In this document: positions 42,465 through 50,480 of the stretch, piece by piece | Numbering within the stretch: the first letter of the stretch is position 1 | How the letters are laid out: the number at the start of each line of letters is the position of its first letter | Assembly: GCA_018816885.1 (NCBI GenBank) | Contig: JAHIUS010000051.1 | Location: 1 to 62,678, forward strand | Direction of reading: 5' to 3' | Length of the DNA: 62,678 nucleotides | Origin: Patescibacteria group bacterium | GTDB taxonomy: Bacteria > Patescibacteriota > Gracilibacteria > UBA1369 > UBA12470 | The notes under the pieces: model-generated | Database searches by the model: none | Seen by the model: only the letters and a program-made list of their open reading frames with translations | What the model was told of the DNA's origin: nothing | Made by a program: the position numbers and the translations under genes

Positions 42465-42635
42465 TTAAACGTAGTATTTGTCGAGGAATTTATCGAGGTC
42501 TGTTTCTTTTATTCTGTAAATTCGCCCGAGTTTGATTGCTTTTAGTTTTTTTTGTTTGATGAATTTTAGGACAGTAAGGTGGTGTACCTGCAAGATCTTG
42601 GCCACTTGCTCTGGTGTCATTAGACGGCTTCCCAT
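42465..42635 (-). CDS. Excisionase/MerR-type helix-turn-helix protein (56 residues)
   Basis: A compact HTH_17/excisionase-like DNA-binding domain. MTPEQVAKILQVHHLTVLKF is the helix-turn-helix, IKQKKLKAIKLGRIYRI is the beta-wing with the characteristic K-x-G-R turn, and ETDLDKFLDKYY is the terminal helix. Such domains act as excisionases, phage regulators or DNA-binding modules. Start taken at CAT 42633-42635; a Met six codons in (at TPEQV) is an alternative. A good promoter lies upstream (42668-42696), and the zinc-ribbon gene follows. No integrase is present nearby. Confidence 0.8.
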   Translation of the reverse strand: MGSRLMTPEQVAKILQVHHLTVLKFIKQKKLKAIKLGRIYRIKETDLDKFLDKYYV

Positions 42636-42667
42636 CTGGTGCGTTTAATTTTATTTAATTCTCTTAT

Positions 42668-42696
42668 ATTTTACTATGTTTCAGCGAGTTTTACAA
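42668..42696 (-). promoter_or_regulatory. Promoter of the small HTH/zinc-ribbon pair
   Basis: Minus strand TTGTAA (42691-42696), 17-nt spacer, TAAAAT (42668-42673); leader about 28 nt. Confidence 0.6.
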
Positions 42697-42876
42697 GTTT
42701 TTGTTTTTGTTTTTGTTTGCGTGTTAGATTTTAGCATGTTTTATACTAATTGGAAGTGTTTTGTTGTTTTTGGATTGCGTTTGTGGGTTTTTGTTTTGTT
42801 TTATTAAAAAGCATTAAACTTGAGTTAATTCTATTAAATCTAGTTAAAGCGTCTAGCCTGTTGGGAAACAATCAAT

Positions 42877-42904
42877 TTGCTTTGAGTTTTTTCCCTGGTA
42901 TGAT
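42877..42904 (+). promoter_or_regulatory. Promoter of the 42913 gene, near-leaderless
   Basis: TTGCTT (42877-42882), 16-nt spacer, TATGAT (42899-42904), then eight nucleotides to the ATG at 42913. The rest of the 42636-42876 gap is AT-rich with T-runs and no other feature seen. Confidence 0.5.
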
Positions 42905-42912
42905 GCTTCCCT

Positions 42913-43617
42913 ATGGAAAATCCACGACAACCCGACAAAAAGCAGGAAATCGCACAAGCTCTCTATGATTATGTGATCGCTCTCTTTGGCACGTTAGAGC
43001 TGGAAGTTTCTGAAGATCACTCTTATTACAGCCAAGCCTTTTTTTCTAAATTGTTAGGACAAAATGTTTTATTTGAACTTTATCCACAGAAAAAACGTTT
43101 AACGGTTGGGGTTATGGGAGAATATCTTTATATCCCCATGGAACCTAATACTCCTGCTTATAATGAAGTATTGAGTTATTACAAACAGCAACATGCTGAA
43201 TTTAGAGGAGGCCAACCTCTTACCGTTAATTCCATAGCCCTGGAATTAGATCCTGAAGGATTAATTGTAGAGGGCGGTAATTCTGGCTTAACCTGTAGCT
43301 TTTATGGGCGTTTTACATTTGAAAAACATCAAGGTAAAAGAGGGTTTTTATTAAGTCACTTCAAGCTTGGAGAGATAACCGATGAAACGGCAGACTTAAT
43401 TGAAAATTTATTACTGGCTAAGATTGCAGAAATTATTATAGATGTAGCTAATAATCCTAATATTCTTGATACTAGTCTTGTATTACTTGCTTCTTCTTTC
43501 AAAGAATCTACTGCTAATTTAGTTATGTCACTTGATACCCCTAATGCTCCGACAGAACCTGATCCAGATATCTTGCGCGCCCTCGAAGAAGACGACCCTA
43601 CTCTTTTGGAGTCTTGA
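42913..43617 (+). CDS. Hypothetical cytoplasmic protein (234 residues)
   Basis: No signal peptide or membrane segment. The N-terminal part (residues 1-130) has YDYVIALFGTLELEVSEDHSY and mixed alpha/beta character; the middle contains GLTCSFYGRFTFEK; the C-terminal third is helical and ends in an acidic tail. No family recognised. Codon use is more AT-rich than uvrA or the giant operon (many TTA, CAA, AAT). Its 3' end runs straight into the 14-mer array, so the last residues may vary with array changes. Own promoter; convergent with uvrA. Confidence 0.65.
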   Translation: MENPRQPDKKQEIAQALYDYVIALFGTLELEVSEDHSYYSQAFFSKLLGQNVLFELYPQKKRLTVGVMGEYLYIPMEPNTPAYNEVLSYYKQQHAEFRGGQPLTVNSIALELDPEGLIVEGGNSGLTCSFYGRFTFEKHQGKRGFLLSHFKLGEITDETADLIENLLLAKIAEIIIDVANNPNILDTSLVLLASSFKESTANLVMSLDTPNAPTEPDPDILRALEEDDPTLLES

Positions 43618-43748
43618 GTCTATGATCTTGAGTCTATGATCTTGAGTCTATGATCTTGAGTCTATGATCTTGAGTCTATGATCTTGAGTCTATGATCTTG
43701 AGTCTATGATCTTGAGTCTATGATCTTGAGTCTATGATCTTGAGTCTA
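43616..43748. repeat. 14-mer tandem array GAGTCTATGATCTT, about 9.5 copies
   Basis: A near-perfect array filling the whole gap between the stop codons of two convergent genes; it starts on the last two bases of the 42913 gene stop and touches the uvrA stop at 43749. The unit is two 7-mers, and GAGTCTA is the complement of the heptad after rplL. Confidence 0.97.
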
Positions 43749-46640
43749 CTACAACCCCATCTTCTTGAGCCAAACCCCGGTATAAGATTTTTTCACCTTG
43801 GCGACTTCTTCAGGAGTACCTTCAGCAACGACAAGTCCCCCATCATTACCACCTTCGGGACCGAGATCGATTACATAATCAACAGATTTGATGACATCAA
43901 GATTGTGTTCAATTGCGAGAACCGTGTTGCCTTTGTCCACAAGCTTCTGCAGAACGTCCAGCAGGCGCTTCACATCGTCGAAATGAAGCCCTGTAGTGGG
44001 TTCGTCGAGTACATAGAGGGTTTTTCCGGTGGAACGCTTGCAAAGCTCTGTAGCGAGCTTAATTCTCTGCGCTTCACCTCCGGATAGAGTTGTGGCTGAT
44101 TGGCCGAGGTGGATATAGCCGAGACCGACTTCCGAGAGGGTTTTTAGCTTGGTTTTGACTGACGGAATCGCTTTGAAGAATTCGAGGGCTTCGTTCACCG
44201 TCATATCTAGCACGTCCGCGATGTTTTTGCCTCTGTAGCTGACTTCCAGGGCTTCCGCGTTATAGCGGCGGCCTTTACAGACTTCACAACTTACATAAAT
44301 GTCCGGCAGGAAGTGCATTTCGATCTTTTTCATTCCGTCTCCCTGGCAGGCTTCGCAACGGCCTCCTTTTACGTTAAAGCTGAAACGTCCGGGTTTGTAT
44401 CCTCTGAGTTTGGCTTCCGGTGTTCCTGCGAAGAGGTCGCGGATGTCCGTGAAGACTCCGGTGTAAGTTGCGGGGTTGGATCTTGGTGTTCTCCCTATTG
44501 GCGACTGGTCTATGTTGATTATTTTGTCCAAGTGCTCGATTCCGCGGATATCTTTGTGGCCTCCCGCTATCACTTTGGATCTATTGATTACCGAGGCAAC
44601 TTTTTTGACGAGGATTTCGTTGATCAGCGTTGATTTTCCCGAGCCGGATACTCCCGTTATCCCGATAAAAGTTCCGAGCGGAAGTGTTGCGTCGACATCT
44701 TTCAGGTTGTGTTCGCAAGCGCCGATGATTTGTATCTTTTTACCGTTTCCTTTGCGGCGTTTTTTGGGGATTTCGACTTTTTTTCTTCCGGAAAGGTAGC
44801 TTCCTGTTACAGACTCTTTGTCCAAGAGAATTTCTTTGGGTGTTCCTTCAAAAGTTACCTCCCCGCCGTTCTTCCCCGCTCCCGGACCAATATCTATGAT
44901 GTGGTCTGCGGCAAGCATTGTGTCGATGTCGTGTTCCACTACGATTACCGTGTTGCCGAGATCGCGCAAATTGTGAAGGGTTTTTATGAGTTTTTCGTTG
45001 TCGTTTTGGTGAAGTCCGATTGAAGGTTCATCAAGGACATACAAAACCCCTACCAACTGTGCTCCGATTTGTGTTGCGAGCCTGATTCTCTGGGCTTCTC
45101 CTCCCGACAAAGTGTTTGCTGCACGGTTTAGCGTTAGGTATGAGATACCAACATTATCCAAGAATTTCAGTCGATTTCCGACTTCTTTCAGAATAGGTTC
45201 GGCGATCTTGGCTTCCGTTTCGGTAAGTTTGATTTTTCCGAAAAAGTCATGAGCTTCATCTATCGAGAATTCCGTTAGATCGATTATCGATTTGCCGTCT
45301 ACGGTTATTGCCAGCATTTCCGGCTTCAGTCTCTTGCCCCCGCAAGAAGGGCATTTGAGGATGCGCATGAACTCTTCGATCTTTTTACGAACATAGTCCG
45401 AATCTGTTTCGAGATATCGTCGTTCCAGGTTTGGGATTACTCCTTCGAATTTTGTTTTATATTCGCCTTCGAACTTATTTGAGCCGTTCCCATTCCCCGT
45501 TTCCACCGTATAAAGCTCCGCTCCCGTCCCATAAAGAACTTTCTCAATATCCGCTTCTTTCATCTTTTCCACAGGAATATCTATTGAAAACTTGTGCTTC
45601 CCGGAAACCGCTTGAAGAATCTTGTTGTACCAGGTTAAATGTGATGTTGTTGTTGACCAGGGCATTATTGCTCCTTCACTGATTGAAAGTTTTTTGTTCG
45701 GGATTATAAGGTCGGGGTCAACTTCGAGCTTGGTTCCGAGTCCGTGGCAGGTTTCGCAAGCGCCGTGAGGGCTGTTGAAAGAGAAATTCCTCGGTTCGAT
45801 TGCCGGCAAACTTACGTTGCAGTCCGCACATGCGAAGTTCTCTGAGAAAACTTGTTTTTCTCCTGTTTCGTGATCTTGAATTACCATTATTCCTTCTCCG
45901 TATTTGAGCGTTGTTTCTATCGAGTCTGCAAGTCTTGTTCTGCTTGGATTCGGAAGATCTATTTCTTGACCTGATGACAGTTTTTTTGTTTTCTTTTTAA
46001 AATCTTTCACCACTAAACGATCGACAACTATCTCGATCGTATGTTTTTTCTTCTCATCGAGCTCCGGAACTTCCAGAATCGTATAAATTTCACCGTCAAC
46101 TTGGGCACGTACAAACCCTTCTTTTTTCATCTTTTCAAAAACCCTCTCGTGACGACCTTTGCGGTCTACCACAACAGGTGCGAGCAGGAGAACTCTGCGG
46201 CCTTCATCCATCGCCGCAACATGCTCAAGAATTTCGCTCGTATTTTGGCGAGTAATCGCCTTTCCACACTTGGGACAGTGAGGGTGGCCGATTTTTGCAA
46301 AAAGAAGTCTTAGAAAATCGTAGATTTCGGTTACAGTTCCCACCGTTGAACGCGGATTGCGACTTGCAGTCTTCTGATCTATGGAAATTGCGGGCGAAAG
46401 CCCTTCTATCGACTCAACTTCCGGCTTTTCCATCAACTGAAGGAATTGCCTGGCATAAGTAGAAAGACTTTCCACATACCTCCTCTGACCTTCTGCGTAA
46501 ATTGTATCGAAAGCAAGCGAAGACTTCCCCGAACCTGAAAGCCCGGTAATTACAGTCATCTTCTCTCGCGGAATCTTAACACTTATGTCCTTCAAGTTGT
46601 GGATTCTGGCTTTCTTTACATGGATATAATCAAAAGACAT
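43749..46640 (-). CDS. uvrA: Excinuclease ABC subunit A
   Basis: Damage-recognition ATPase of nucleotide excision repair, loading UvrB. The 963-residue protein has two ABC modules. The first Walker A is [15 protein letters not shown] near residue 33 and the second is [15 protein letters not shown] near 660. Two zinc modules (CPKCG near 120; CEAC/CEVC around 750-780), signature motifs [12 protein letters not shown] and [12 protein letters not shown], and [10 protein letters not shown] and [11 protein letters not shown]alker B/D-loop segments are visible. Length is normal (about 940). UvrB/C are not in the window. The promoter is at 46675-46703. The stop codon abuts the 14-mer array. Confidence 0.97.
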   Translation of the reverse strand: MSFDYIHVKKARIHNLKDISVKIPREKMTVITGLSGSGKSSLAFDTIYAEGQRRYVESLSTYARQFLQLMEKPEVESIEGLSPAISIDQKTASRNPRSTVGTVTEIYDFLRLLFAKIGHPHCPKCGKAITRQNTSEILEHVAAMDEGRRVLLLAPVVVDRKGRHERVFEKMKKEGFVRAQVDGEIYTILEVPELDEKKKHTIEIVVDRLVVKDFKKKTKKLSSGQEIDLPNPSRTRLADSIETTLKYGEGIMVIQDHETGEKQVFSENFACADCNVSLPAIEPRNFSFNSPHGACETCHGLGTKLEVDPDLIIPNKKLSISEGAIMPWSTTTSHLTWYNKILQAVSGKHKFSIDIPVEKMKEADIEKVLYGTGAELYTVETGNGNGSNKFEGEYKTKFEGVIPNLERRYLETDSDYVRKKIEEFMRILKCPSCGGKRLKPEMLAITVDGKSIIDLTEFSIDEAHDFFGKIKLTETEAKIAEPILKEVGNRLKFLDNVGISYLTLNRAANTLSGGEAQRIRLATQIGAQLVGVLYVLDEPSIGLHQNDNEKLIKTLHNLRDLGNTVIVVEHDIDTMLAADHIIDIGPGAGKNGGEVTFEGTPKEILLDKESVTGSYLSGRKKVEIPKKRRKGNGKKIQIIGACEHNLKDVDATLPLGTFIGITGVSGSGKSTLINEILVKKVASVINRSKVIAGGHKDIRGIEHLDKIINIDQSPIGRTPRSNPATYTGVFTDIRDLFAGTPEAKLRGYKPGRFSFNVKGGRCEACQGDGMKKIEMHFLPDIYVSCEVCKGRRYNAEALEVSYRGKNIADVLDMTVNEALEFFKAIPSVKTKLKTLSEVGLGYIHLGQSATTLSGGEAQRIKLATELCKRSTGKTLYVLDEPTTGLHFDDVKRLLDVLQKLVDKGNTVLAIEHNLDVIKSVDYVIDLGPEGGNDGGLVVAEGTPEEVAKVKKSYTGVWLKKMGL

Positions 46641-46674
46641 GTTTGGAGATTAGAGACTGGAGATTAGCCGAAAA

Positions 46675-46703
46675 ATGATACGCTTTTTTTACAAGACTGA
46701 CAA
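46675..46703 (-). promoter_or_regulatory. Promoter of uvrA
   Basis: Minus strand TTGTCA (46698-46703), 17-nt spacer, TATCAT (46675-46680). The leader of about 28 nt contains a 14-nt-spaced direct repeat of CTAATCTCCA. Confidence 0.65.
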
Positions 46704-46718
46704 GCTTTTCCTAATCAG

Positions 46719-47582
46719 TTAATCCCAAAACATCTTGGTCCCAACTCTCTTATACTCGATGTGAGATCTTTTTAAAGCCAAAAGATAGGTCAAAATCGCA
46801 TATCCGAAAACAAGGAACGGAACCATAAAGAATGTGAAATTCATCTCAAGCATCACGTTGAAAAGCGCGTGAAGCACAACGGCATAAAAGAGTCCTTGGG
46901 TAACCTTTTCCTGGGCAAAAAGAGCTCCTCCATCGAAGTTAAGCACCTTATGCAGCAGCTTCCTGAGACGGCCTCTTTTCTGCTTAATTTCCTGCTGATA
47001 AATCGGCTCGGCGAAGTAAGCCAAACCATAGTAATAGCCGTAAATTCCCGAGAATAATATGTGAGCAAATGTCGAGAATATCGACCGAAAAATGAACGAA
47101 ATATAAAGCGTATCGATACCCTGATACTGCCAGATATAGAAGAAATACATGATGTTTTCCACAAACGCGAATCCGAGAGCTGCGACTATGCTGAGCTCAA
47201 TCGCATCATCTATGTTTTTCAACCTGCCTTTATCTGTTGCGTCTACTGCGAGGTGTTTCGCGTACTCCTCGATCATCCCTACCAAGAGAAACCCCAAGAG
47301 GACTCCAAGCGGCAATATTGCTATATTCGTGAACCCGAAAATGTCGCCTCCAAACCTGTCAAAATAGCTAAACAGGTTCGCATCCGGAAAGTATTTCCAA
47401 CTTGCTTTATAAAGAAGAATCGGTGTTACGGATACCATCCCCGCGATAAAGGTTATCAGTACTGTCGACATCGGTTCTTTTCTTTTTTTCAGGAAAATCC
47501 ACGCCCATATAATGGCGGGAACTGATGCCAGGAGCATACAGATCAGGACTTTTGCGAGATGTGGGGAGATTGATTGTAGCAA
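46719..47582 (-). CDS. PrsW-family intramembrane protease-like protein
   Basis: A polytopic membrane protein (about 7-8 segments) of the PrsW/CAAX-protease-like group: GMIEEYAKH (the catalytic-type EExxK pair), ALGFAFVENIMYF (Glu-Asn), FAHILFSGIYGYYYG (His) and VVLHALFNVMLE (His-Asn) in the expected order. PrsW cleaves anti-sigma factors in Bacillus; substrates here are unknown. The frame opens with TTG at 47582; an ATG at 47537 gives a 272-residue alternative that starts at the first membrane segment. The 5' side is bordered by a composite repeat copy. Downstream of recF on the same strand. Confidence 0.8.
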   Translation of the reverse strand: MLQSISPHLAKVLICMLLASVPAIIWAWIFLKKRKEPMSTVLITFIAGMVSVTPILLYKASWKYFPDANLFSYFDRFGGDIFGFTNIAILPLGVLLGFLLVGMIEEYAKHLAVDATDKGRLKNIDDAIELSIVAALGFAFVENIMYFFYIWQYQGIDTLYISFIFRSIFSTFAHILFSGIYGYYYGLAYFAEPIYQQEIKQKRGRLRKLLHKVLNFDGGALFAQEKVTQGLFYAVVLHALFNVMLEMNFTFFMVPFLVFGYAILTYLLALKRSHIEYKRVGTKMFWD

Positions 47583-47648
47583 GTATCAGGTATTATGTAT
47601 CAGGTATGGTGGTGTTTTGCCTGGCGGCAAAACGGCTTTGATTGATAG
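47580..47648. repeat. Dispersed composite repeat, copy 3
   Basis: A 14-nt-period direct repeat (GTATCAGGTAT) leads into a perfect hairpin GTTTTGCC/GGCAAAAC (47614-47633, loop TGGC), CGGCTTTG and the tail TTGATAG (47642-47648). A separate imperfect GCGCGCAA/TTGCGCG hairpin follows just downstream. Confidence 0.75.
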
Positions 47649-47776
47649 TGAGGCGCGCAAACGTGAATTCTTCCCGTTGCGCGTGCCGTCAATCTTGGTA
47701 TTATAACACAAATACGTGGATTTAACAATGCCTGCGTTGTGTTTTTCAGCCCGGTAATCACCTTTTATGTTACCTT

Positions 47777-48874
47777 TTAATCCATAGATTTAACCTCTCC
47801 ACCTTCCACCTCAAGCACCCTAATATCTCCCTCAAACCTTCCCAGGTGTTCTCGGCAAGTTGTTGTTAGGAATGTTTGATGGTTTAGGACAGCTTCGATC
47901 AGGCGTCCTTGCCTGTGATGGTCCAATTCGGAGAAGACATCATCGAGCAATAGAACAGGTTTTTGACCTATTTTCTCGCGCAAGAATTCCAGTTCGAGCA
48001 GCTTGAGTGCCAAGATTGCGGTTCTGCACTCCCCTCTTGAGCCGTACTCCTTGAGTTCGTGTTTGCCGGCCATCACTTGGAAGTTATCTCTGTGCGGACC
48101 GAAATGTGTTGCGAATTTGCGTAAGTCGCGGTCGTAATTTTCCTGCAGGCGTGTTAGGTACTCTTGTTTTGAGGTTGGAATTTCCGTTTTGTATTTGAGC
48201 TCGATTTCGTCTTTTGTATCGGCGATTTCTTGGTAGGTCTTTGGGAGTTTTTCTGAGAAAAAATCTATTATTTCTTTGCGCCTACCCCAGATTTGGAGCC
48301 CGAGTTCTGCGAGTTTTTCATCCCAAATTTGCAAGTGGTCGCGGCTGCCGTTCCCGCAACGGATCATTCGGAGTGTTTCGTTGCGGTTTTTGAGGGCGCG
48401 AGAGTAAGTAACGAGTGATTCGAGAAACCCCGGGAAAGCTTGAACTGCCATGAGGTTTAAATAGCGGCGTTTGCGTTCGGGTTCGCCGGTTATTATGCGA
48501 ATATCCGATGGAACGAATAAGACTACTGCGAGGTGGTGGAGATATTTTCTGCTTTCCACTACTGTGCCTTCTTTTTTGAGGCGTTTTTGTTTGTTTGGGG
48601 CGGATGTGAAACCGATTTCCAAGTTGTGCTCCCTTTCTTTATCTTCCAGTTTGCATGAAATCCTTCCGTGCTCGCGATCCCACATTATTGTGTCTACGAA
48701 TCTTTTTGTTCTGAAAGATCTTGTTATTGCAAGAAAATAAATTGCTTCGAGAAAGTTGGTTTTCCCTTGGGCGTTGTCTCCCAGGAGGACTGTGAGTTTC
48801 TTTTTCGGATCAAAATCCACCTCGAGTTTTTCGAAGTTGCGGAAGTTCTCCAGTTTTAGGTTTGAAAGGATCAT
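47777..48874 (-). CDS. recF: DNA replication and repair protein RecF
   Basis: An SMC-like ATPase that helps load RecA at gaps with RecO/RecR. The 365-residue protein has NLKLENFRNFEKLEVDF at the start, Walker A LLGDNAQGKTNFLEAIYFL, the ALKLLELEFL helix after RGECRTA, and the Walker B PVLLLDDVFSELD. Length is typical. The normal dnaA-dnaN neighbours are absent. Instead, its start overlaps by 4 nt the end of a PLP-dependent decarboxylase-like gene, so the two are coupled. Confidence 0.93.
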   Translation of the reverse strand: MILSNLKLENFRNFEKLEVDFDPKKKLTVLLGDNAQGKTNFLEAIYFLAITRSFRTKRFVDTIMWDREHGRISCKLEDKEREHNLEIGFTSAPNKQKRLKKEGTVVESRKYLHHLAVVLFVPSDIRIITGEPERKRRYLNLMAVQAFPGFLESLVTYSRALKNRNETLRMIRCGNGSRDHLQIWDEKLAELGLQIWGRRKEIIDFFSEKLPKTYQEIADTKDEIELKYKTEIPTSKQEYLTRLQENYDRDLRKFATHFGPHRDNFQVMAGKHELKEYGSRGECRTAILALKLLELEFLREKIGQKPVLLLDDVFSELDHHRQGRLIEAVLNHQTFLTTTCREHLGRFEGDIRVLEVEGGEVKSMD

Positions 48875-50088
48875 AACGCTTCAATAATATCACACAGCCC
48901 CTGAAAAAACCTATCTATATGCGCTTTTGTATGCCTTCTGTTGGTAACCGCCCATAAGATATCATCCCGAAAAGAATATCCTATGAATTCACCTTGGACT
49001 CTATCCTCGCCATTATTTATCTCTCTTGCTATGTGTCCCGTATTTTTTGTTGTAAAAGCTATCACATTGTTATCTGACGGCAATATTGAGAAATAATCCG
49101 GATGCGACTCCAACAATGACAGCAGGTAATTACGCATATCTATGACTTTTTGGCGTTCTTCCCGGAACCACTCTACCCCCCTTGTTTGCAAAGTCCCGAA
49201 AAAAGCACAAGTTGAAGTCCCATCGCGCGACACCAATGTGGAAGCTCTTGCCTGGAGTTCGAGTCTTCTTGATAAGATTTCATCCTCGGGCATAGAAACC
49301 CAATCCATACCCGCAATAATCGCAAGATGATAAAGATTCCTTACAAAAAACAGCGTTCCCCCATCTGTCGAGCCAACTTTTTGAGGGTTCACAATCAAAG
49401 CATCTATCGGGTTGGAAAAATCGATTTCGTTCGCTCTGTCCTGCGCCCACATATTGAATCCGTGAGGCGCCGCATCTACCAGATGAAACGGTCTTTCTAT
49501 ATCTTCCGGCCTTTTTTCTTCGATCATCTCTATAATTCTCGATATGGCTTCTACCACTCCTGTTGTTGTTCGCCCTCCCAACATGAAGTTTAGAGCTATT
49601 TTTCTTTTTGACCTATAAATTTCATCGATTATTTCTTCGAGATCTTCCCGGTCATTGTAATAGAGGGCTTCCGTTCTTTTGACGGTTCTTTCTATTAGAA
49701 AACGAGCTTCTTCCGAGGCAAGAACCACCTCATTGTCATCGTCTGTCAGTGCTATTTCCACAGCGTGCTGAATTGCGGAAGTACAGCTCGGCAGTACAAG
49801 CCCACCACGCATTCCCTCACTGCATCCGAACATTTCTTGTCCCATTTTTTGAATGTTCGCGTCTATGTACTCTGCGCCTCCTTCATAAGTGAAGTGGCTG
49901 AACATATCGCAGCCATATTTTTCCTGTACGCGAGTTCTGAGCCTGATTGTTAAGTCGTAAGGATCTGTTGGATAAAAAGCGAACGACCTGCCTAAATTCG
50001 GTCTCATGCGGTTTCTCCCCAGATAAGAATCAATTTCCGCGACTGCAGCTTCCTCACCTATTCCCCACTGTATATTTTGATTATTCAT
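48871..50088 (-). CDS. PLP-dependent fold-type I enzyme resembling group II amino-acid decarboxylases
   Basis: A 405-residue enzyme with LVLPSCTSAIQHAVEIAL (cofactor phosphate region), FHLVDAAPHGFNMW (the Asp that contacts the pyridine nitrogen) and ALIVNPQKVGSTDGG (the Lys forming the Schiff base, in the position of the NPHK motif of DOPA/glutamate decarboxylases with Gln for His). Substrate unknown: amino-acid decarboxylase, aldolase or a sphingosine-phosphate-lyase-like activity are possible. Upstream lies a promoter followed by a terminator hairpin (50113-50138), so expression may depend on read-through. Overlaps recF by 4 nt. Confidence 0.75.
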   Translation of the reverse strand: MNNQNIQWGIGEEAAVAEIDSYLGRNRMRPNLGRSFAFYPTDPYDLTIRLRTRVQEKYGCDMFSHFTYEGGAEYIDANIQKMGQEMFGCSEGMRGGLVLPSCTSAIQHAVEIALTDDDNEVVLASEEARFLIERTVKRTEALYYNDREDLEEIIDEIYRSKRKIALNFMLGGRTTTGVVEAISRIIEMIEEKRPEDIERPFHLVDAAPHGFNMWAQDRANEIDFSNPIDALIVNPQKVGSTDGGTLFFVRNLYHLAIIAGMDWVSMPEDEILSRRLELQARASTLVSRDGTSTCAFFGTLQTRGVEWFREERQKVIDMRNYLLSLLESHPDYFSILPSDNNVIAFTTKNTGHIAREINNGEDRVQGEFIGYSFRDDILWAVTNRRHTKAHIDRFFQGLCDIIEAL

Positions 50089-50112
50089 GATTGTAAAAAA
50101 TTTAAGAAATAC

Positions 50113-50138
50113 AAAAAACCTTTCTGCGGGAGAAAGGT
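50113..50138 (-). terminator. Terminator or attenuator ahead of the PLP enzyme gene
   Basis: Perfect 8-bp stem ACCTTTCT/AGAAAGGT with a 5-nt loop, then six Ts on the minus strand. It sits between the 50243-50271 promoter and the gene start at 50088. Confidence 0.85.
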
Positions 50139-50179
50139 CTATTATTTCTAAATTCTTACATCAGTTAGCGACCCTGTTC

Positions 50180-50236
50180 TCACGCGAGACAAGGCTTCTT
50201 CTTTGAATCAAAATTTATAAAATCGTGCGGGTTCAT
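50180..50236 (-). CDS. Possible 18-residue leader peptide (or start of a small RNA)
   Basis: The ATG (50234-50236) is six nucleotides after a perfect-spacing promoter, so it would be leaderless. The frame encodes MNPHDFINFDSKKKPCLA and stops at TGA. The following bases fold into a hairpin around a GCGT loop, then comes the terminator. Leader-peptide attenuation and a stand-alone RNA of about 125 nt are both possible. Confidence 0.35.
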   Translation of the reverse strand: MNPHDFINFDSKKKPCLA

Positions 50237-50242
50237 GGGCAT

Positions 50243-50271
50243 ACTATACTGGCTTATGGCTCTTTAGTCAA
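50243..50271 (-). promoter_or_regulatory. Strong minus-strand promoter of the PLP-enzyme leader
   Basis: TTGACT (50266-50271), 17-nt spacer, TATAGT (50243-50248) on the minus strand. The spacer includes one TATGGCT-type heptad. Confidence 0.75.
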
Positions 50272-50309
50272 ACATTTTCAACTTACCACGGTATACGAGC
50301 ACACATGTA

Positions 50310-50337
50310 TTGACTTTTGTCAAATCGCGTGTATAGT
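50310..50337 (+). promoter_or_regulatory. Plus-strand promoter with an inverted repeat on its -35 box
   Basis: TTGACT (50310-50315), 16-nt spacer, TATAGT (50332-50337). The -35 box is half of a perfect dyad TTGAC-TTTT-GTCAA (50310-50323), a candidate operator. It is divergent from the promoter at 50243-50271. Confidence 0.7.
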
Positions 50338-50343
50338 TGGGCC

Positions 50344-50440
50344 ATGTTCCCATCAATGCGCACAATTAATCTCCTGCTACTCCACACAAAAGGTGTGAGG
50401 TAGTTTAGTGCGCTTTCAAAATAGTTATTCTGCCCCCGCC
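50344..50440 (+). ncRNA. Structured leader RNA or small RNA of unknown class
   Basis: The expected transcript folds strongly: outer stem GCGCAC/GTGCGC (50358-50363 with 50408-50413) enclosing an 11-position stem CTACTCCACAC/GTGTGAGGTAG (50377-50387 with 50393-50403, one mismatch). A terminator follows. The first bases also encode a 19-codon leaderless frame (50344-50403; MFPSMRTINLLLLHTKGVR) with four Leu codons in a row. No match to tmRNA, SRP RNA or 6S RNA was recognised. Confidence 0.5.
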
Positions 50441-50466
50441 TTTAATGCCAGACGGAGGTTTTTTGT
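50433..50466 (+). terminator. Terminator upstream of the 50481 gene
   Basis: CCCCCG pairs with CGGAGG (one mismatch) around a TTTAATGCC-type loop, ending in six Ts, 15 nt before the ATG at 50481. Confidence 0.6.
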
Positions 50467-50480
50467 AATTTTTTTTCATA

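Noticed and set aside
43616..43748. CRISPR array
   Set aside because: The 14-mer units are contiguous with no unique spacers and there are no cas genes; the same applies to the 7-mer arrays.
50344..50466. 6S RNA, SRP RNA or tmRNA
   Set aside because: Size and fold do not show the 6S central bubble, the SRP GGAAG tetraloop region, or a tRNA-like end with a tag frame.
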